A stretch of DNA of 64,000 nt from Alphaproteobacteria bacterium. Its GTDB lineage: Bacteria; Pseudomonadota; Alphaproteobacteria; JAUHZC01. Under the pieces are notes generated by a model that ran no database searches, had not been told where the DNA came from, and worked only from the letters and a program-made list of their open reading frames with translations. The stretch lies in contig JAUHZC010000003.1 in the NCBI GenBank assembly GCA_030425805.1, positions 126,701 through 190,700 of the forward strand, given 5' to 3'. Below, one piece after another: positions 18,294-28,342 of this stretch (position 1 is its first letter; the number at the start of each line of letters is the position of its first letter). A program made the translations under genes and the position numbers.

Positions 18294-20234
18294 ATGCAAA
18301 AAATTGCAAAAAGATTTACAAGATTTGTAATGGACTCAATCTGGCTGGTTCTGGAGTTTCCGCGTCCTCTCAAAGTTACAATTGCTATCCTTATAGATAT
18401 GGCTTCTTGCATTATGTGTACGTGGGCAGCTTTTTACTTAAGGACTGGGGAGAAAATCTCCCTTTTAGAGCCTTCTGTTTTGAAGGTGAGTGGCGCTTCT
18501 ATGTTACTGGCATTTCCACTTTTTTTGCTTGCTGGTTTTTATAAAACAATTTTCCGTTATGCAGGATGGGCTACAATGATGCGTCTGGTCCAGACTCTGG
18601 CCATTTATGGTATCTTTTTTGCAATTCTTATAACCTTTATAGGTCTTTTTGATATTCCTCGCACAGTCGGTGTTTTGCAGCCAATTCTATTGATTTTAGT
18701 TGTTGGGTTTACACGCTCTATGACTCGCTTTTGCTTGGGGGGAATTGATCGTAAATCTCACAGATCTGGTCAGAAAATCAGAGCATTGATTTATGGGGCA
18801 GGCATAGGAGGCCGTCAACTGGCTGCAGCCCTTTTGAGTAGTCCAGATTTTCGCATTAAAGGATTTGTAGATGATGATGAGCGTTTGCATGGACATTCAG
18901 TAGATGGTCTCCATATCTATAATCCCAAGGCACTTGAAAAGCTGATAAAACGCTTGAAAATAAGTGAGATTTTTCTTGCCGTGCCCTCAATAGATCGTGG
19001 GCGTCGTAATCAAATTTTGAAGGATATGCAAAGGTTCCAAGTGGCGGTAAAGACGCTACCGGGTGTTCATGAACTGGCTAAGGGGACGGTTTCTCTTTCA
19101 GATATCAGGGAGCTTGATATTGATGACCTCTTGGGTAGAGAGCCTGTGGCACCCTACGATCATTTGATGAAATTTACGACAACTGGAAAAACTGTAATGA
19201 TTACAGGGGCAGGAGGCTCCATTGGAAGCGAGCTTGCTCGGCAAGCTTTATTCATGGACCCTCAGACACTCCTTTTAGTGGAAAATAGCGAATTTTCCCT
19301 GTATAAGATCCACGAAGAAATAGAAGAATTAGCCAAAAATAAGAATATAAAAATTGTTCCTATCTTGGCTAACGCTTGCGATAAAGAGCAAATGGGGCGG
19401 ATCTTTAAAGAATGGCACCCCCAAACGGTTTTTCATGCTGCAGCTTACAAGCATGTTCCCATTGTAGAAAATAATCCAGTTACGGGTATCCTGAATAATG
19501 TGTGGGGAACCTTAAATACAGCGCAGATTGCAAGTCGCTATCACGTTCAACACTTTGTTTTAATTAGTACGGACAAAGCTGTGCGCCCTACAAATGTCAT
19601 GGGCGCAAGTAAGCGTATTGCAGAGCTTATACTTCAGGCTTTTGCTGCAAACTCTACAAAAACAATCTTTTCTATGGTGCGTTTTGGAAATGTTTTGGGA
19701 TCTTCAGGGTCAGTTGTTCCCCGCTTTCGTCAGCAAATAAAAGATGGTGGGCCTATTACGCTTACACATCCAGAGATCATTCGCTATTTTATGACAATTT
19801 CAGAAGCTGCACAGCTTGTGATTCAAGCAAGTGCCATCTCTCGAGGGGGAGAAGTTTTTGTTCTTGATATGGGGGAGCCTGTTAAAATTAAAGACTTAGC
19901 TGAGCGTATGGTTGAGCTTTCGGGTTTGACTCTCAAAAATGAAGATAATCCGGATGGAGATATTGGGATTGAAATTATTGGCCTTCGGCCTGGTGAGAAA
20001 CTTTATGAAGAACTTCTCATTGGGGATAATCCACTTCCAACAGATCATCCCCGCATCATGAAAGCTCAGGACAGTTACATTCCTTGGGGAGAGCTCAAGG
20101 ACCGATTAATGGAATTTCGCCATGTTCTCACAGAAAATGATATTGGCAAAGTTCTTTCGCTTCTTTCTAGCCTGGTCCCTGAATACTCCCCACGCCATGG
20201 GGACAATAAGGAAAAAAAGATTGACCTCGTGTAA
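18294..20234 (+). CDS. Membrane-bound nucleotide-sugar 4,6-dehydratase/epimerase (CapD/WbpM/PglF family)
   Basis: A 646-residue protein with four predicted membrane helices at the N-terminus (about residues 20-140; for example LLAFPLFLLAGFYKTIF). A CoA-binding-like Rossmann domain (ALIYGAGIGGRQLA) and a C-terminal SDR domain follow. The SDR domain has NAD loop MITGAGGSIGSELARQAL and HAAAYKHVPIVENNP, in which the family's characteristic residues appear. LISTDKAVRPTNVMGASK carries the serine/threonine-aspartate-lysine region of the WbpM class. These enzymes convert UDP-GlcNAc to a 4-keto-6-deoxy sugar for surface glycans. The weak RBS (GGAA, 12 bases before the ATG) leaves M13 at 18330 as an alternative start. 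It stands 25 bases before tRNA-Lys. Confidence 0.93.
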   Translation: MQKIAKRFTRFVMDSIWLVLEFPRPLKVTIAILIDMASCIMCTWAAFYLRTGEKISLLEPSVLKVSGASMLLAFPLFLLAGFYKTIFRYAGWATMMRLVQTLAIYGIFFAILITFIGLFDIPRTVGVLQPILLILVVGFTRSMTRFCLGGIDRKSHRSGQKIRALIYGAGIGGRQLAAALLSSPDFRIKGFVDDDERLHGHSVDGLHIYNPKALEKLIKRLKISEIFLAVPSIDRGRRNQILKDMQRFQVAVKTLPGVHELAKGTVSLSDIRELDIDDLLGREPVAPYDHLMKFTTTGKTVMITGAGGSIGSELARQALFMDPQTLLLVENSEFSLYKIHEEIEELAKNKNIKIVPILANACDKEQMGRIFKEWHPQTVFHAAAYKHVPIVENNPVTGILNNVWGTLNTAQIASRYHVQHFVLISTDKAVRPTNVMGASKRIAELILQAFAANSTKTIFSMVRFGNVLGSSGSVVPRFRQQIKDGGPITLTHPEIIRYFMTISEAAQLVIQASAISRGGEVFVLDMGEPVKIKDLAERMVELSGLTLKNEDNPDGDIGIEIIGLRPGEKLYEELLIGDNPLPTDHPRIMKAQDSYIPWGELKDRLMEFRHVLTENDIGKVLSLLSSLVPEYSPRHGDNKEKKIDLV

Positions 20235-20262
20235 GAGACAGACTATTTTCCAACACATGGCC

Positions 20263-20338
20263 GGGCACTTAGCTCAGTTGGTAGAGCATCTGACTTTTAA
20301 TCAGAGGGTCACAGGTTCGAATCCTGTAGTGCCCACCA
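20263..20338 (+). tRNA. tRNA-Lys (UUU)
   Basis: A complete cloverleaf: acceptor GGGCACT pairs with AGTGCCC, the D-arm is AGCTCAGTTGGTAGAGC, the anticodon loop CTTTTAA carries UUU, and the T-arm is ACAGGTTCGAATCCTGT. CCA is encoded (20336-20338). Confidence 0.97.
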
Positions 20339-20370
20339 GCCATTTAATTTCCTGAATAAAATTATATTGT

Positions 20371-20838
20371 CTATTGAAGAGCTTGGGCCAAGAAATCTAG
20401 GATTCTTGGGTTTGAGTCTTTGGCTGCCAAGATGACGCATTTGGCAACACCATCTTTTGCCACCTGAAGCCGATCCCGATTTCCTTGGGACCGATCTAAG
20501 TAAGTCGTTCCATATTGCTCAATTGTATTAAAAAATGTGCCCATATTCTCAAGAGTTTCTTTGATGCTCTGGATTTGTGCTTGGGTGGGGTCTTTTCCAG
20601 ACATTGATTTTGCAATTTGATCAAGACTCCTCTCAAGACTAGATGCACAGACCGATGGCTTGAAATTACTAAGTGCCGTATCAATGCTTCTTCCTGCAAA
20701 CCGCGCCATAAATCCGCTTTTATTTGCTTTTGCAAGCTTTTCCAGATGCTCGGTGAGCTCCGCATCTGTGTACATAGCCTCACCCAGGGCAGGGAGGCTA
20801 TGTAGTGAGAATAGTAAGCTTAGGAGAAGATGTTTCAT
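20371..20838 (-). CDS. Small secreted protein, distant relative of the upstream gene
   Basis: A 155-residue protein of unknown function. It has a clear signal peptide (MKHLLLSLLFSLHSLPALGE), and the mature part is predicted mostly helical with two cysteines: one in KPSVCASSLERSL and one in KDGVAKCVILAAKD. The gene immediately upstream (20847-21449) encodes a protein with the same spacing and the related segment KDGLPKCFADAVAK, so they are probably diverged duplicates. The two cysteines may form a disulphide in the periplasm. The upstream gene ends 8 bases before this start, so they form an operon. I recognise no domain family. Confidence 0.68.
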   Translation of the reverse strand: MKHLLLSLLFSLHSLPALGEAMYTDAELTEHLEKLAKANKSGFMARFAGRSIDTALSNFKPSVCASSLERSLDQIAKSMSGKDPTQAQIQSIKETLENMGTFFNTIEQYGTTYLDRSQGNRDRLQVAKDGVAKCVILAAKDSNPRILDFLAQALQ

Positions 20839-20846
20839 ATTTTTCT

Positions 20847-21449
20847 CTAGAAAGCAAAGTCATCGCCACCTGGAGGAGGAGGGAAAAAACCAGTTGGCTG
20901 TTGCTGTTGGGGGAATCCGCCAGCCATTCCTTGCTGTTGTGGAAATCCGCCAGCCATTCCCGGTTGTGCACCGCCACCGCCAGTGCTACTGAGCCGTGCA
21001 ATGAGTTGTTGAGCTGCGTTAGGGGCAGTTTTTGCAACTGCATCTGCAAAGCACTTAGGAAGCCCATCTTTGGCTTTTTCAATATCTGAGGTGTTTTTTG
21101 AGGAAAATTCACTCACATTTTGAAATTTCTGTAAGGCAGTTCCTGCACCTTGGAAGTTTTTTAGAACCCACTCAACGAGACCAGGAATATTATTCTTTAA
21201 TCTTTGAAGGTCTTTTGAAATTTCATCATAGCACTTTTTATATTGCATTCTTTGAACATAACCGACGGCTTTTTGTTTGTCGGTTGACATAAAACCTGCA
21301 TTAGGAAGGTTTTGGATAATTTTATTAATATATTCATCATCTTTTGGGCCAAAATACTCATTTGTGACAGCCCGATTTCCAAACATCTGAGCCTTTACAC
21401 CGACAGATGATCCCAAAAAAATTAATAATGCTAAGACAGTTCTCATCAT
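20847..21449 (-). CDS. Small secreted protein with Gly/Gln/Pro-rich repeat tail
   Basis: A 200-residue protein of unknown function. ATG at 21449 is used because AAAGG lies six bases upstream; the frame is open 11 codons further. The signal peptide is MMRTVLALLIFLGSSVGVKA. The mature helical part has two cysteines (YKKCYDEISKDLQ and KDGLPKCFADAVAK), matching those in the downstream gene. The C-terminus is low complexity, with two copies of GMAGGFPQQQ followed by PTGFFPPPPGGDDFAF. Proline/glutamine-rich tails of this kind occur in surface or secreted proteins; a function cannot be assigned. It is the first gene of a two-gene operon. Confidence 0.7.
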   Translation of the reverse strand: MMRTVLALLIFLGSSVGVKAQMFGNRAVTNEYFGPKDDEYINKIIQNLPNAGFMSTDKQKAVGYVQRMQYKKCYDEISKDLQRLKNNIPGLVEWVLKNFQGAGTALQKFQNVSEFSSKNTSDIEKAKDGLPKCFADAVAKTAPNAAQQLIARLSSTGGGGAQPGMAGGFPQQQGMAGGFPQQQQPTGFFPPPPGGDDFAF

Positions 21450-21566
21450 AATAGACCTTTCTCTACTATGAGGATATCCCAAGAAGGTAAAGAAAAGTTT
21501 AAATAAATTAAATCAATGTTGGTGATTTTTTTGGGATTATGAGGAAAATCTCAAATTTATAAATAT

Positions 21567-21593
21567 TTATCACTCTAGCTTCTTGAGTGCTTG
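21567..21593 (+). promoter_or_regulatory. CIRCE-like operator 1 upstream of groESL
   Basis: TTATCACTC (21567-21575), nine bases, then GAGTGCTTG (21585-21593). This matches the CIRCE consensus TTAGCACTC-N9-GAGTGCTAA at 15 of 18 positions with exact spacing, and overlaps the -35 TTGACA. HrcA is the known repressor of CIRCE in many bacteria. Confidence 0.7.
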
Positions 21594-21618
21594 ACAGAGG
21601 GGGGTTCTTTGATTAAAT
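21591..21618 (+). promoter_or_regulatory. Sigma-70 type groES promoter
   Basis: TTGACA at 21591-21596, 16 bases, then TTAAAT at 21613-21618. The start of transcription would be near 21625, inside the second CIRCE-like element. Inferred from motif match only. Confidence 0.5.
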
Positions 21619-21623
21619 AGTGT

Positions 21624-21650
21624 TAAGCACATAGATTTAGCGAGTGCTAA
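21624..21650 (+). promoter_or_regulatory. CIRCE-like operator 2 upstream of groESL
   Basis: TAAGCACAT (21624-21632), nine bases, then GAGTGCTAA (21642-21650). The right arm is a perfect CIRCE half; the left arm matches 6 of 9. It lies just downstream of the promoter -10. Confidence 0.6.
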
Positions 21651-21674
21651 TCCAATCAACTGATGGAGGAAATT

Positions 21675-21962
21675 ATGAATTTCAAGCCTCTTCATGACCG
21701 CGTTGCGGTTAAACGCATTGAAGAAGATCAAAAAACACCTGGTGGTATTATTATCCCTGAAACAGCAAAGGAAAAGCCGATGCAGGGTGAAGTTATTGCT
21801 GTTGGGTCCGGAATCAAGACAGAAGATGGTCGCATTGTGCCATTAGATGTCAAAAAAGGAGACAAAGTTCTGTTCGGCAAGTGGTCTGGGACAGAAGTAA
21901 AGTTGGGTGGGGAAGAGTACCTCATCATGAAAGAATCCGACATTATGGGCATTGTTGCTTAG
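21675..21962 (+). CDS. groS: Co-chaperonin GroES
   Basis: The 95-residue lid protein of the GroEL chaperonin, a heptamer that caps the folding chamber. It begins [20 protein letters not shown], contains the mobile loop [16 protein letters not shown] and ends [16 protein letters not shown] at 21675 has GGAGGAA upstream; a further in-frame ATG at 21663 lies in the ribosome binding site and is rejected. It is the first gene of groESL, with CIRCE-like control sites upstream. Confidence 0.98.
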   Translation: MNFKPLHDRVAVKRIEEDQKTPGGIIIPETAKEKPMQGEVIAVGSGIKTEDGRIVPLDVKKGDKVLFGKWSGTEVKLGGEEYLIMKESDIMGIVA

Positions 21963-21998
21963 GCAACGTCCCCTCAACACAAAATTAAGGAGAAATAA

Positions 21999-23654
<1,656 letters not shown>

Positions 23655-23681
23655 TCCTCTCCCTCTACCTTCTGTAAAGCT

Positions 23682-23709
23682 AAAACCCCTCCACTGGAGG
23701 GGTTTTTTG
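23682..23709 (+). terminator. Rho-independent terminator of groESL
   Basis: CCCCTCC-ACT-GGAGGGG (23686-23702) flanked by AAAA and TTTTTT. Confidence 0.93.
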
Positions 23710-23741
23710 TATTTAAATTCCTTAACAACTTAGGATTAAGG

Positions 23742-23770
23742 TGGAAAATCAGAGCAAAACCTCTTATAAT
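23742..23770 (+). promoter_or_regulatory. Promoter of the permuted tmRNA
   Basis: TGGAAA (23742-23747), 17 bases, TATAAT (23765-23770). Transcription would start near 23777, just before the acceptor piece. Confidence 0.5.
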
Positions 23771-23776
23771 GAAGGA

Positions 23777-24151
23777 GTTAGCTTCGGTTAACTATGGCAA
23801 TAAACGGCGTGCGAAATAGACGGCGTGGACCCGGGGGCGGTACCCGGCACCTCCACCAAAAAAAGTGAGTTTGTGAGTCCAATCTTTAAGGGCTCCAGTT
23901 TTGGGGGTGAAATAGGATCGACACACGTGGTAAAGGTATTGTCTTTTGCTCGGTATAGTACCACCGTCATCGGGCTGTTTAAAATAAATGCTAACAGTAA
24001 TGTAGCAAATGGTAACTCAGTAGGAGCAACAGGTGGTTTTGCCGCTTTTGCGCCAGCAAACGGAAATTTTGCAGCAGTAGCTGCTTAATTTAGTTTGAGC
24101 TGAATTATCGGGGCCCGGAGGGGGCCTAGCAACAGAACCCCTCCACTTTTT
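23777..24151 (+). ncRNA. ssrA: Two-piece, circularly permuted tmRNA
   Basis: tmRNA rescues stalled ribosomes and adds a degradation tag. The order is permuted. An acceptor piece ends in CCGGCACCTCCACCA (CCA at 23856-23858); a 44-base spacer follows; the coding piece begins at 23903 with GGGGGTGAAATAGGATCGAC. The two pieces pair as an acceptor stem, GGGGGTG with CACCTCC, with one G-U pair. The reading frame resumes at GCT 23990 and gives ANSNVANGNSVGATGGF followed by AAFAPANGNFAAVAA, stop 24086-24088: 32 residues ending in the typical AVAA. The 3' end has GGAGGGG pairing with CCCCTCC before TTTTT (24147-24151). The T-loop reads GGCGGTA and not the usual TTCxAxx; I cannot tell whether this is normal for the lineage. 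Outer ends are approximate. Confidence 0.93.
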
Positions 24152-24160
24152 AGAAATGCT

Positions 24161-24775
24161 TTATAACTCGCCACTTCTGAGATGCTGAGTTGGCGAAGCC
24201 ACGGCTCCTTCCCCTCCCCACAGGGTGTCCCAGGGGATTGCCTCCCAGACTGCAGGAAAAACTCCAGAAACTGCACTTGCTGCAGCGCCAATAGTACTGG
24301 CGGCGCCTATTGGAACTGCAAGCCAGGACCTCACACGTTTTGAACAGCAAACCCTTCCAAGCAGGTCGTTGCCGAGGGAGATACCAACCAAGGCCAAGGC
24401 AAAAGTCGTTTCCGTTTCTGAGGGATGTGAGAGCCAGTCTGGGAAGGGGGAGAGGCACATACCAACTTCAACAGATAATTCTCCAAAAGGAGAGGGAATA
24501 GGGCAGCTTGCACTCTGTGTGGAAAAAGCTTCTACTAAAGCAGAGGCACTTCCAGCAAGATAGGGTAGTATTTGGGGCAAAATAATACGTAATCCTGCAG
24601 CGCCACCAATCATTTTGTTCATAGTCATGATAACGGTAAGTTCTGGCTCTGCTGGAGTTGGCCCCTCCTTCGTTAGTCTAGGTTCAGGATTTTCTCGGTA
24701 TGGTGCTGTCGCACCAAACACCCCTTGTGCGCACAGTGAAAAAACCATAAAAGAAACAACTGAAAAGAAACGCAT
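24161..24775 (-). CDS. Secreted or membrane protein of unknown function
   Basis: A 204-residue protein. The N-terminal MRFFSVVSFMVFSLCAQGVF followed by GATA is a likely signal peptide. A Pro/Glu-rich segment follows (about residues 24-46), then hydrophobic stretches LRIILPQILPYLAGSASALV, FALALVGISLG and WLAVPIGAASTIGAAASAV, which suggest two or three membrane helices. Four cysteines are in the second half, two of them adjacent in RVCCSKRVRSW. No family is recognised. The gene is divergent from ssb with 140 bases between starts. Its stop lies 10 bases after the tmRNA terminator, transcribed toward it. Confidence 0.6.
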   Translation of the reverse strand: MRFFSVVSFMVFSLCAQGVFGATAPYRENPEPRLTKEGPTPAEPELTVIMTMNKMIGGAAGLRIILPQILPYLAGSASALVEAFSTQSASCPIPSPFGELSVEVGMCLSPFPDWLSHPSETETTFALALVGISLGNDLLGRVCCSKRVRSWLAVPIGAASTIGAAASAVSGVFPAVWEAIPWDTLWGGEGAVASPTQHLRSGEL

Positions 24776-24826
24776 TTTTTGACTCCCTGTTTCTTAAAGG
24801 CTAAGACAATTTTGAGGAGACTGTAA

Positions 24827-24851
24827 ATCCCCTATGTTAAAATTAGGGGAT
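24827..24851. promoter_or_regulatory. Perfect inverted repeat between divergent starts (ssb side)
   Basis: ATCCCCTA (24827-24834) and TAGGGGAT (24844-24851) are exact reverse complements with a nine-base spacer, in the 140-base gap between the divergent gene at 24775 and ssb at 24916. Shape and position fit an operator for either promoter. A TATAAT at 24893-24898 lies between it and ssb. Confidence 0.45.
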
Positions 24852-24915
24852 GTGAAAAGCCTATAGCCATGGGCGCTCACATTGCGTATAACTATAATAA
24901 TGTAGAGGAGATGAT

Positions 24916-25368
24916 ATGTCTGGAAGCATCAACAAAGTCATGCTGGTTGGGAACTTAGGGCGCGATCCAGAGGTCCGTCATGCCCAGACTGGTGGGAAGA
25001 TTGTGAACCTCTCTGTTGCGACAGGAGAGTCTTGGAAAGATAAGTCCACAGGTGAGCGCAAAGATCGTACAGAATGGCACCGGGTTGTCATCTTTAATGA
25101 GAAACTTGCTGAGGTAGCAGAGCGTTATCTTAAAAAAGGATCTAAGATTTATCTGGAAGGTCAGCTCCAGACGCGTAAATGGACAGATCAAACTGGTCAA
25201 GAGCGCTATACAACAGAGGTTGTTGTACCACGCTTCCGGGGTGAGCTCACGATGCTGGATAGCCGTGGAGGCAGTGATATGGGTAGTAATCAGGACTATG
25301 GACCTGAGCCAGCAATGCCGCAAGAGGCTCCAGCAGCCCCAGTTGTGGATGATGAGATTCCTTTTTAA
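24916..25368 (+). CDS. ssb: Single-stranded DNA-binding protein
   Basis: The 150-residue SSB binds ssDNA as a tetramer in replication, recombination and repair. The OB fold covers about residues 1-110 ([40 protein letters not shown]). A Gly/Pro-rich linker follows, and the conserved acidic tip DDEIPF is at the C-terminus. GAGGAG lies five bases before the ATG. gyrA starts 39 bases downstream. Confidence 0.98.
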   Translation: MSGSINKVMLVGNLGRDPEVRHAQTGGKIVNLSVATGESWKDKSTGERKDRTEWHRVVIFNEKLAEVAERYLKKGSKIYLEGQLQTRKWTDQTGQERYTTEVVVPRFRGELTMLDSRGGSDMGSNQDYGPEPAMPQEAPAAPVVDDEIPF

Positions 25369-25407
25369 GCGATAACTTTATTTTATTGAAAACAGAACGG
25401 AGAGGTT

Positions 25408-28125
25408 ATGGACACGTCACCACCAAATGCCAGTCGGGATGATATTCGCCAAGTTCATCTTGAAGATGAGATGCGGAGCTCGTACCTAGACTATGCAATG
25501 AGTGTGATCGTGGCCCGGGCTATTCCTGATTTGCGGGATGGTCTTAAGCCTGTGCATCGTCGCATTCTCTATGCGATGCAAGAAGCTGGAAACACCCATG
25601 ATAAAGCCTTTCGTAAGTGCGCGGACCCTCTCGGAAACGTGATGCGGAAGTATCACCCCCATGGTGATGCGCCGATCTATGAGGCATTGGCCCGTATGGC
25701 TCAGGATTTTTCCATGGGAGCCGTGCTCATTGAGGGGCAAGGAAACTTTGGATCCATTGATGGAGATCCACCTGCAGCTTTCCGTTATACAGAATCTCGT
25801 CTTGATAAGATTGCAACATGTATTCTCCGGGATATTGATCAAAAGACGGTTGATTTTCAGCCAAACTTTGATGGGCGTTACCAAGAGCCAACCGTTCTCC
25901 CTGCACGTTTTCCTAACCTCCTTGTGAATGGAGCAGGGGGAATTGCTGTGGGTATGGCCACAAACATTCCTCCCCACAATCTGGGTGAAGTGCTAGAAGC
26001 GTGTATTCGACTTATCCATGAGCCGGAAATGGAGCTTCCTGAGCTTATGGAAATTGTCCAAGGCCCTGATTTCCCAACTGGTGGAATTATTATGGGCCGC
26101 AAAGGTATCATCGATGCCTACAAGGCAGGGCGCGGCTCTGTTATATTACGCTCAAAAACACACGTAGAAGAAGTCCGCAAGGACCGTCAGGCTATCATTG
26201 TGACGGAAGTGCCTTACCAGGTGAACAAGGCCCGTGCGATTGAGCGTATTGCAGAGCTTGTCAATAACAAGATTATAGAGGGAATCTCTGATCTTCGGGA
26301 CGAATCAGACCGAAAGGGAATCCGGGTTGTTATTGAATTGAAGCGGGATGCGGACCCTGATGTTGTTTTGAACCAGCTTTTCAAGCATACGCCTCTCCAG
26401 ACGTCCTTTGGGGCGAATATGCTGATGCTGAGTGATGGGCGCCCCCAAACACTCGGCCTCAAGGAAATTTTGACGGCTTTCTTGAAATTCCGGGAAGAGG
26501 TGATCACACGCCGAACCCGCTACCGTTTGTCCCAAGCCCGTGATCGGGCACATGTCTTGGTAGGGTTGTCTGTAGCTGTATCAAACCTTGATAATATCAT
26601 TAAGTTGATCCGTACGTCTCCTGATCCAAGTACGGCTAAAGAGCGGTTGATGGCTGAGAAGTGGCCTGCAGAAGATGTGGCCCCTCTCATCAAACTCGTA
26701 GAAGCAACAGTGACCCGGCTTCTCGGAGGGACTTATCAGCTTTCGGAAGCTCAGGCTAAAGCCATTCTTGAGCTTCGCTTGCATCGCCTCACAGCTCTTG
26801 AGCGGGATAAAATTGCAGAAGAACTTGATGGCATCATCCAAGAGATCAAAGAATTTGTTGATATTCTTACACGCCGGGAGCGCCTGTTCGAGGTCATGGA
26901 AGAGGAATTCCAAGAGGTTAAGAGCAGTTTTGCCGTTCCCCGCCGGACACAGATTGAAGAGGGTGCAGCGACAGCAGATATTGAAGATTTGATCCAACGT
27001 GAAGAGATGGTCATTACGGTTTCTCACCGAGGCTATATCAAGCGTGTGCCATTGGATACCTATCGGGCCCAACGTCGTGGTGGACGGGGACGCTCTGGAA
27101 TGTCAACGCGGGATGAAGATTTTGTAGATCAAATCTTTGTCGCCTCAACCCATGCTCCGGTCTTGTTCTTTACAACAAAAGGAAAGGCCTATCAGTTGAA
27201 GGCTTACATGCTTCCACAAGGATCCCCACAATCCCTTGGAAAGCCAATGATTAACTTGTTGCCTTTGGAATCTGATGAAACCATTGCAACTGTCTTGCCT
27301 CTGCCGGAAGATCAAGAAACTTTAGAAAATAAGACGATGGTCTTTACAACAACCTCAGGGGGAGTCCGCCGGAATCGCGTTGAGGATTTCTTGAATATTA
27401 AGGCGAACGGAAAAATTGCAATGAAGCTGGAAGGCGGAGAGGCGCTGAAAGCTGTTCGCATTTGTGATGACTCTCAGGATGTGCTTCTCACAACAGCCCT
27501 CGGGAAGTCTATCCGCTTCCCTGTGAAAGATCTACGTATCTTTAATAGCCGTAATTCTACAGGTGTGCGGGGTATTCGCCTTGGTAAAGATGATCATGTG
27601 ATTTCTACATCTATCCTTCATCATATGGATGCAGATAGTGAAGAGAGAGAACATTATCTCAAGTGGGCTCGGGCTCAACGCCAAGAAGGTGATGAAAATG
27701 AGGCTTTTGAAACACCTCTTTCCCAGGAACGTCTTGATGAACTCCAGTCTCAGGAGCAAATGATCCTTTCTGTGACAGAACGCGGTATGGGTAAGCGATC
27801 CTCTTCTCTAGAGTATCGTGTCACGGCACGTGGAGGTTCTGGAATTACAAATATGGCTCTAAATGATAAGACAGGGCCAGCAGTTGTTTCTTTCCGGGTT
27901 GAGGACACAGACCAGCTCATGATGGTGACAGATGCGGGGCAGCTCATTCGTATGCGGGTTGATGAGATTCGTATTGCAGGGCGCTCAACGCAAGGTGTTC
28001 GTCTTTTCCGTCTCGGGGCTGACGAGAAGGTTGTCAGCGTAAGCCGGGTACCAATGTCTGAAGAAGATGAGGATGAAACTCTTGATAATGAAGGAATTAG
28101 CCCAGAGGCTGTGGCAGAAGAATAA
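25408..28125 (+). CDS. gyrA: DNA gyrase subunit A
   Basis: The 905-residue breakage-reunion subunit of DNA gyrase, which negatively supercoils DNA. It contains the winged-helix/tower domain with the active-site tyrosine in [10 protein letters not shown]. The GyrA-box [10 protein letters not shown] in the C-terminal wrapping domain separates it from ParC. The C-terminal domain shows six blades of GyrA repeat and an acidic tail. The quinolone-determining region reads [16 protein letters not shown], so the positions equivalent to E. coli Ser83 and Asp87 are Ala (residue 88) and Glu (residue 92). A terminator follows at 28149-28178. Confidence 0.98.
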   Translation: MDTSPPNASRDDIRQVHLEDEMRSSYLDYAMSVIVARAIPDLRDGLKPVHRRILYAMQEAGNTHDKAFRKCADPLGNVMRKYHPHGDAPIYEALARMAQDFSMGAVLIEGQGNFGSIDGDPPAAFRYTESRLDKIATCILRDIDQKTVDFQPNFDGRYQEPTVLPARFPNLLVNGAGGIAVGMATNIPPHNLGEVLEACIRLIHEPEMELPELMEIVQGPDFPTGGIIMGRKGIIDAYKAGRGSVILRSKTHVEEVRKDRQAIIVTEVPYQVNKARAIERIAELVNNKIIEGISDLRDESDRKGIRVVIELKRDADPDVVLNQLFKHTPLQTSFGANMLMLSDGRPQTLGLKEILTAFLKFREEVITRRTRYRLSQARDRAHVLVGLSVAVSNLDNIIKLIRTSPDPSTAKERLMAEKWPAEDVAPLIKLVEATVTRLLGGTYQLSEAQAKAILELRLHRLTALERDKIAEELDGIIQEIKEFVDILTRRERLFEVMEEEFQEVKSSFAVPRRTQIEEGAATADIEDLIQREEMVITVSHRGYIKRVPLDTYRAQRRGGRGRSGMSTRDEDFVDQIFVASTHAPVLFFTTKGKAYQLKAYMLPQGSPQSLGKPMINLLPLESDETIATVLPLPEDQETLENKTMVFTTTSGGVRRNRVEDFLNIKANGKIAMKLEGGEALKAVRICDDSQDVLLTTALGKSIRFPVKDLRIFNSRNSTGVRGIRLGKDDHVISTSILHHMDADSEEREHYLKWARAQRQEGDENEAFETPLSQERLDELQSQEQMILSVTERGMGKRSSSLEYRVTARGGSGITNMALNDKTGPAVVSFRVEDTDQLMMVTDAGQLIRMRVDEIRIAGRSTQGVRLFRLGADEKVVSVSRVPMSEEDEDETLDNEGISPEAVAEE

Positions 28126-28148
28126 CTTCTTAGAATCATTTCCAGGTC

Positions 28149-28178
28149 AAAAACCCCGCATTTTTGCGGGGTTTTTTT
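28149..28178 (+). terminator. Rho-independent terminator of gyrA
   Basis: CCCCGCA-TTTT-TGCGGGG (28154-28171) with a preceding A-run and seven Ts after. Confidence 0.93.
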
Positions 28179-28342
28179 ATGAAAAAACGACTTTCCTTTT
28201 GCTAAGGAGATTTTTTGGGCTATCATGAAGCATTAGGTGCTGAGTAGATATAAAAACAGGGGACGCATTGTTGTAAAAATGAGAAAATCACGGTGAGCCA
28301 CATAGTTCTGCTAACGCACAAACAAGGCTGCAAAAACTCAAA

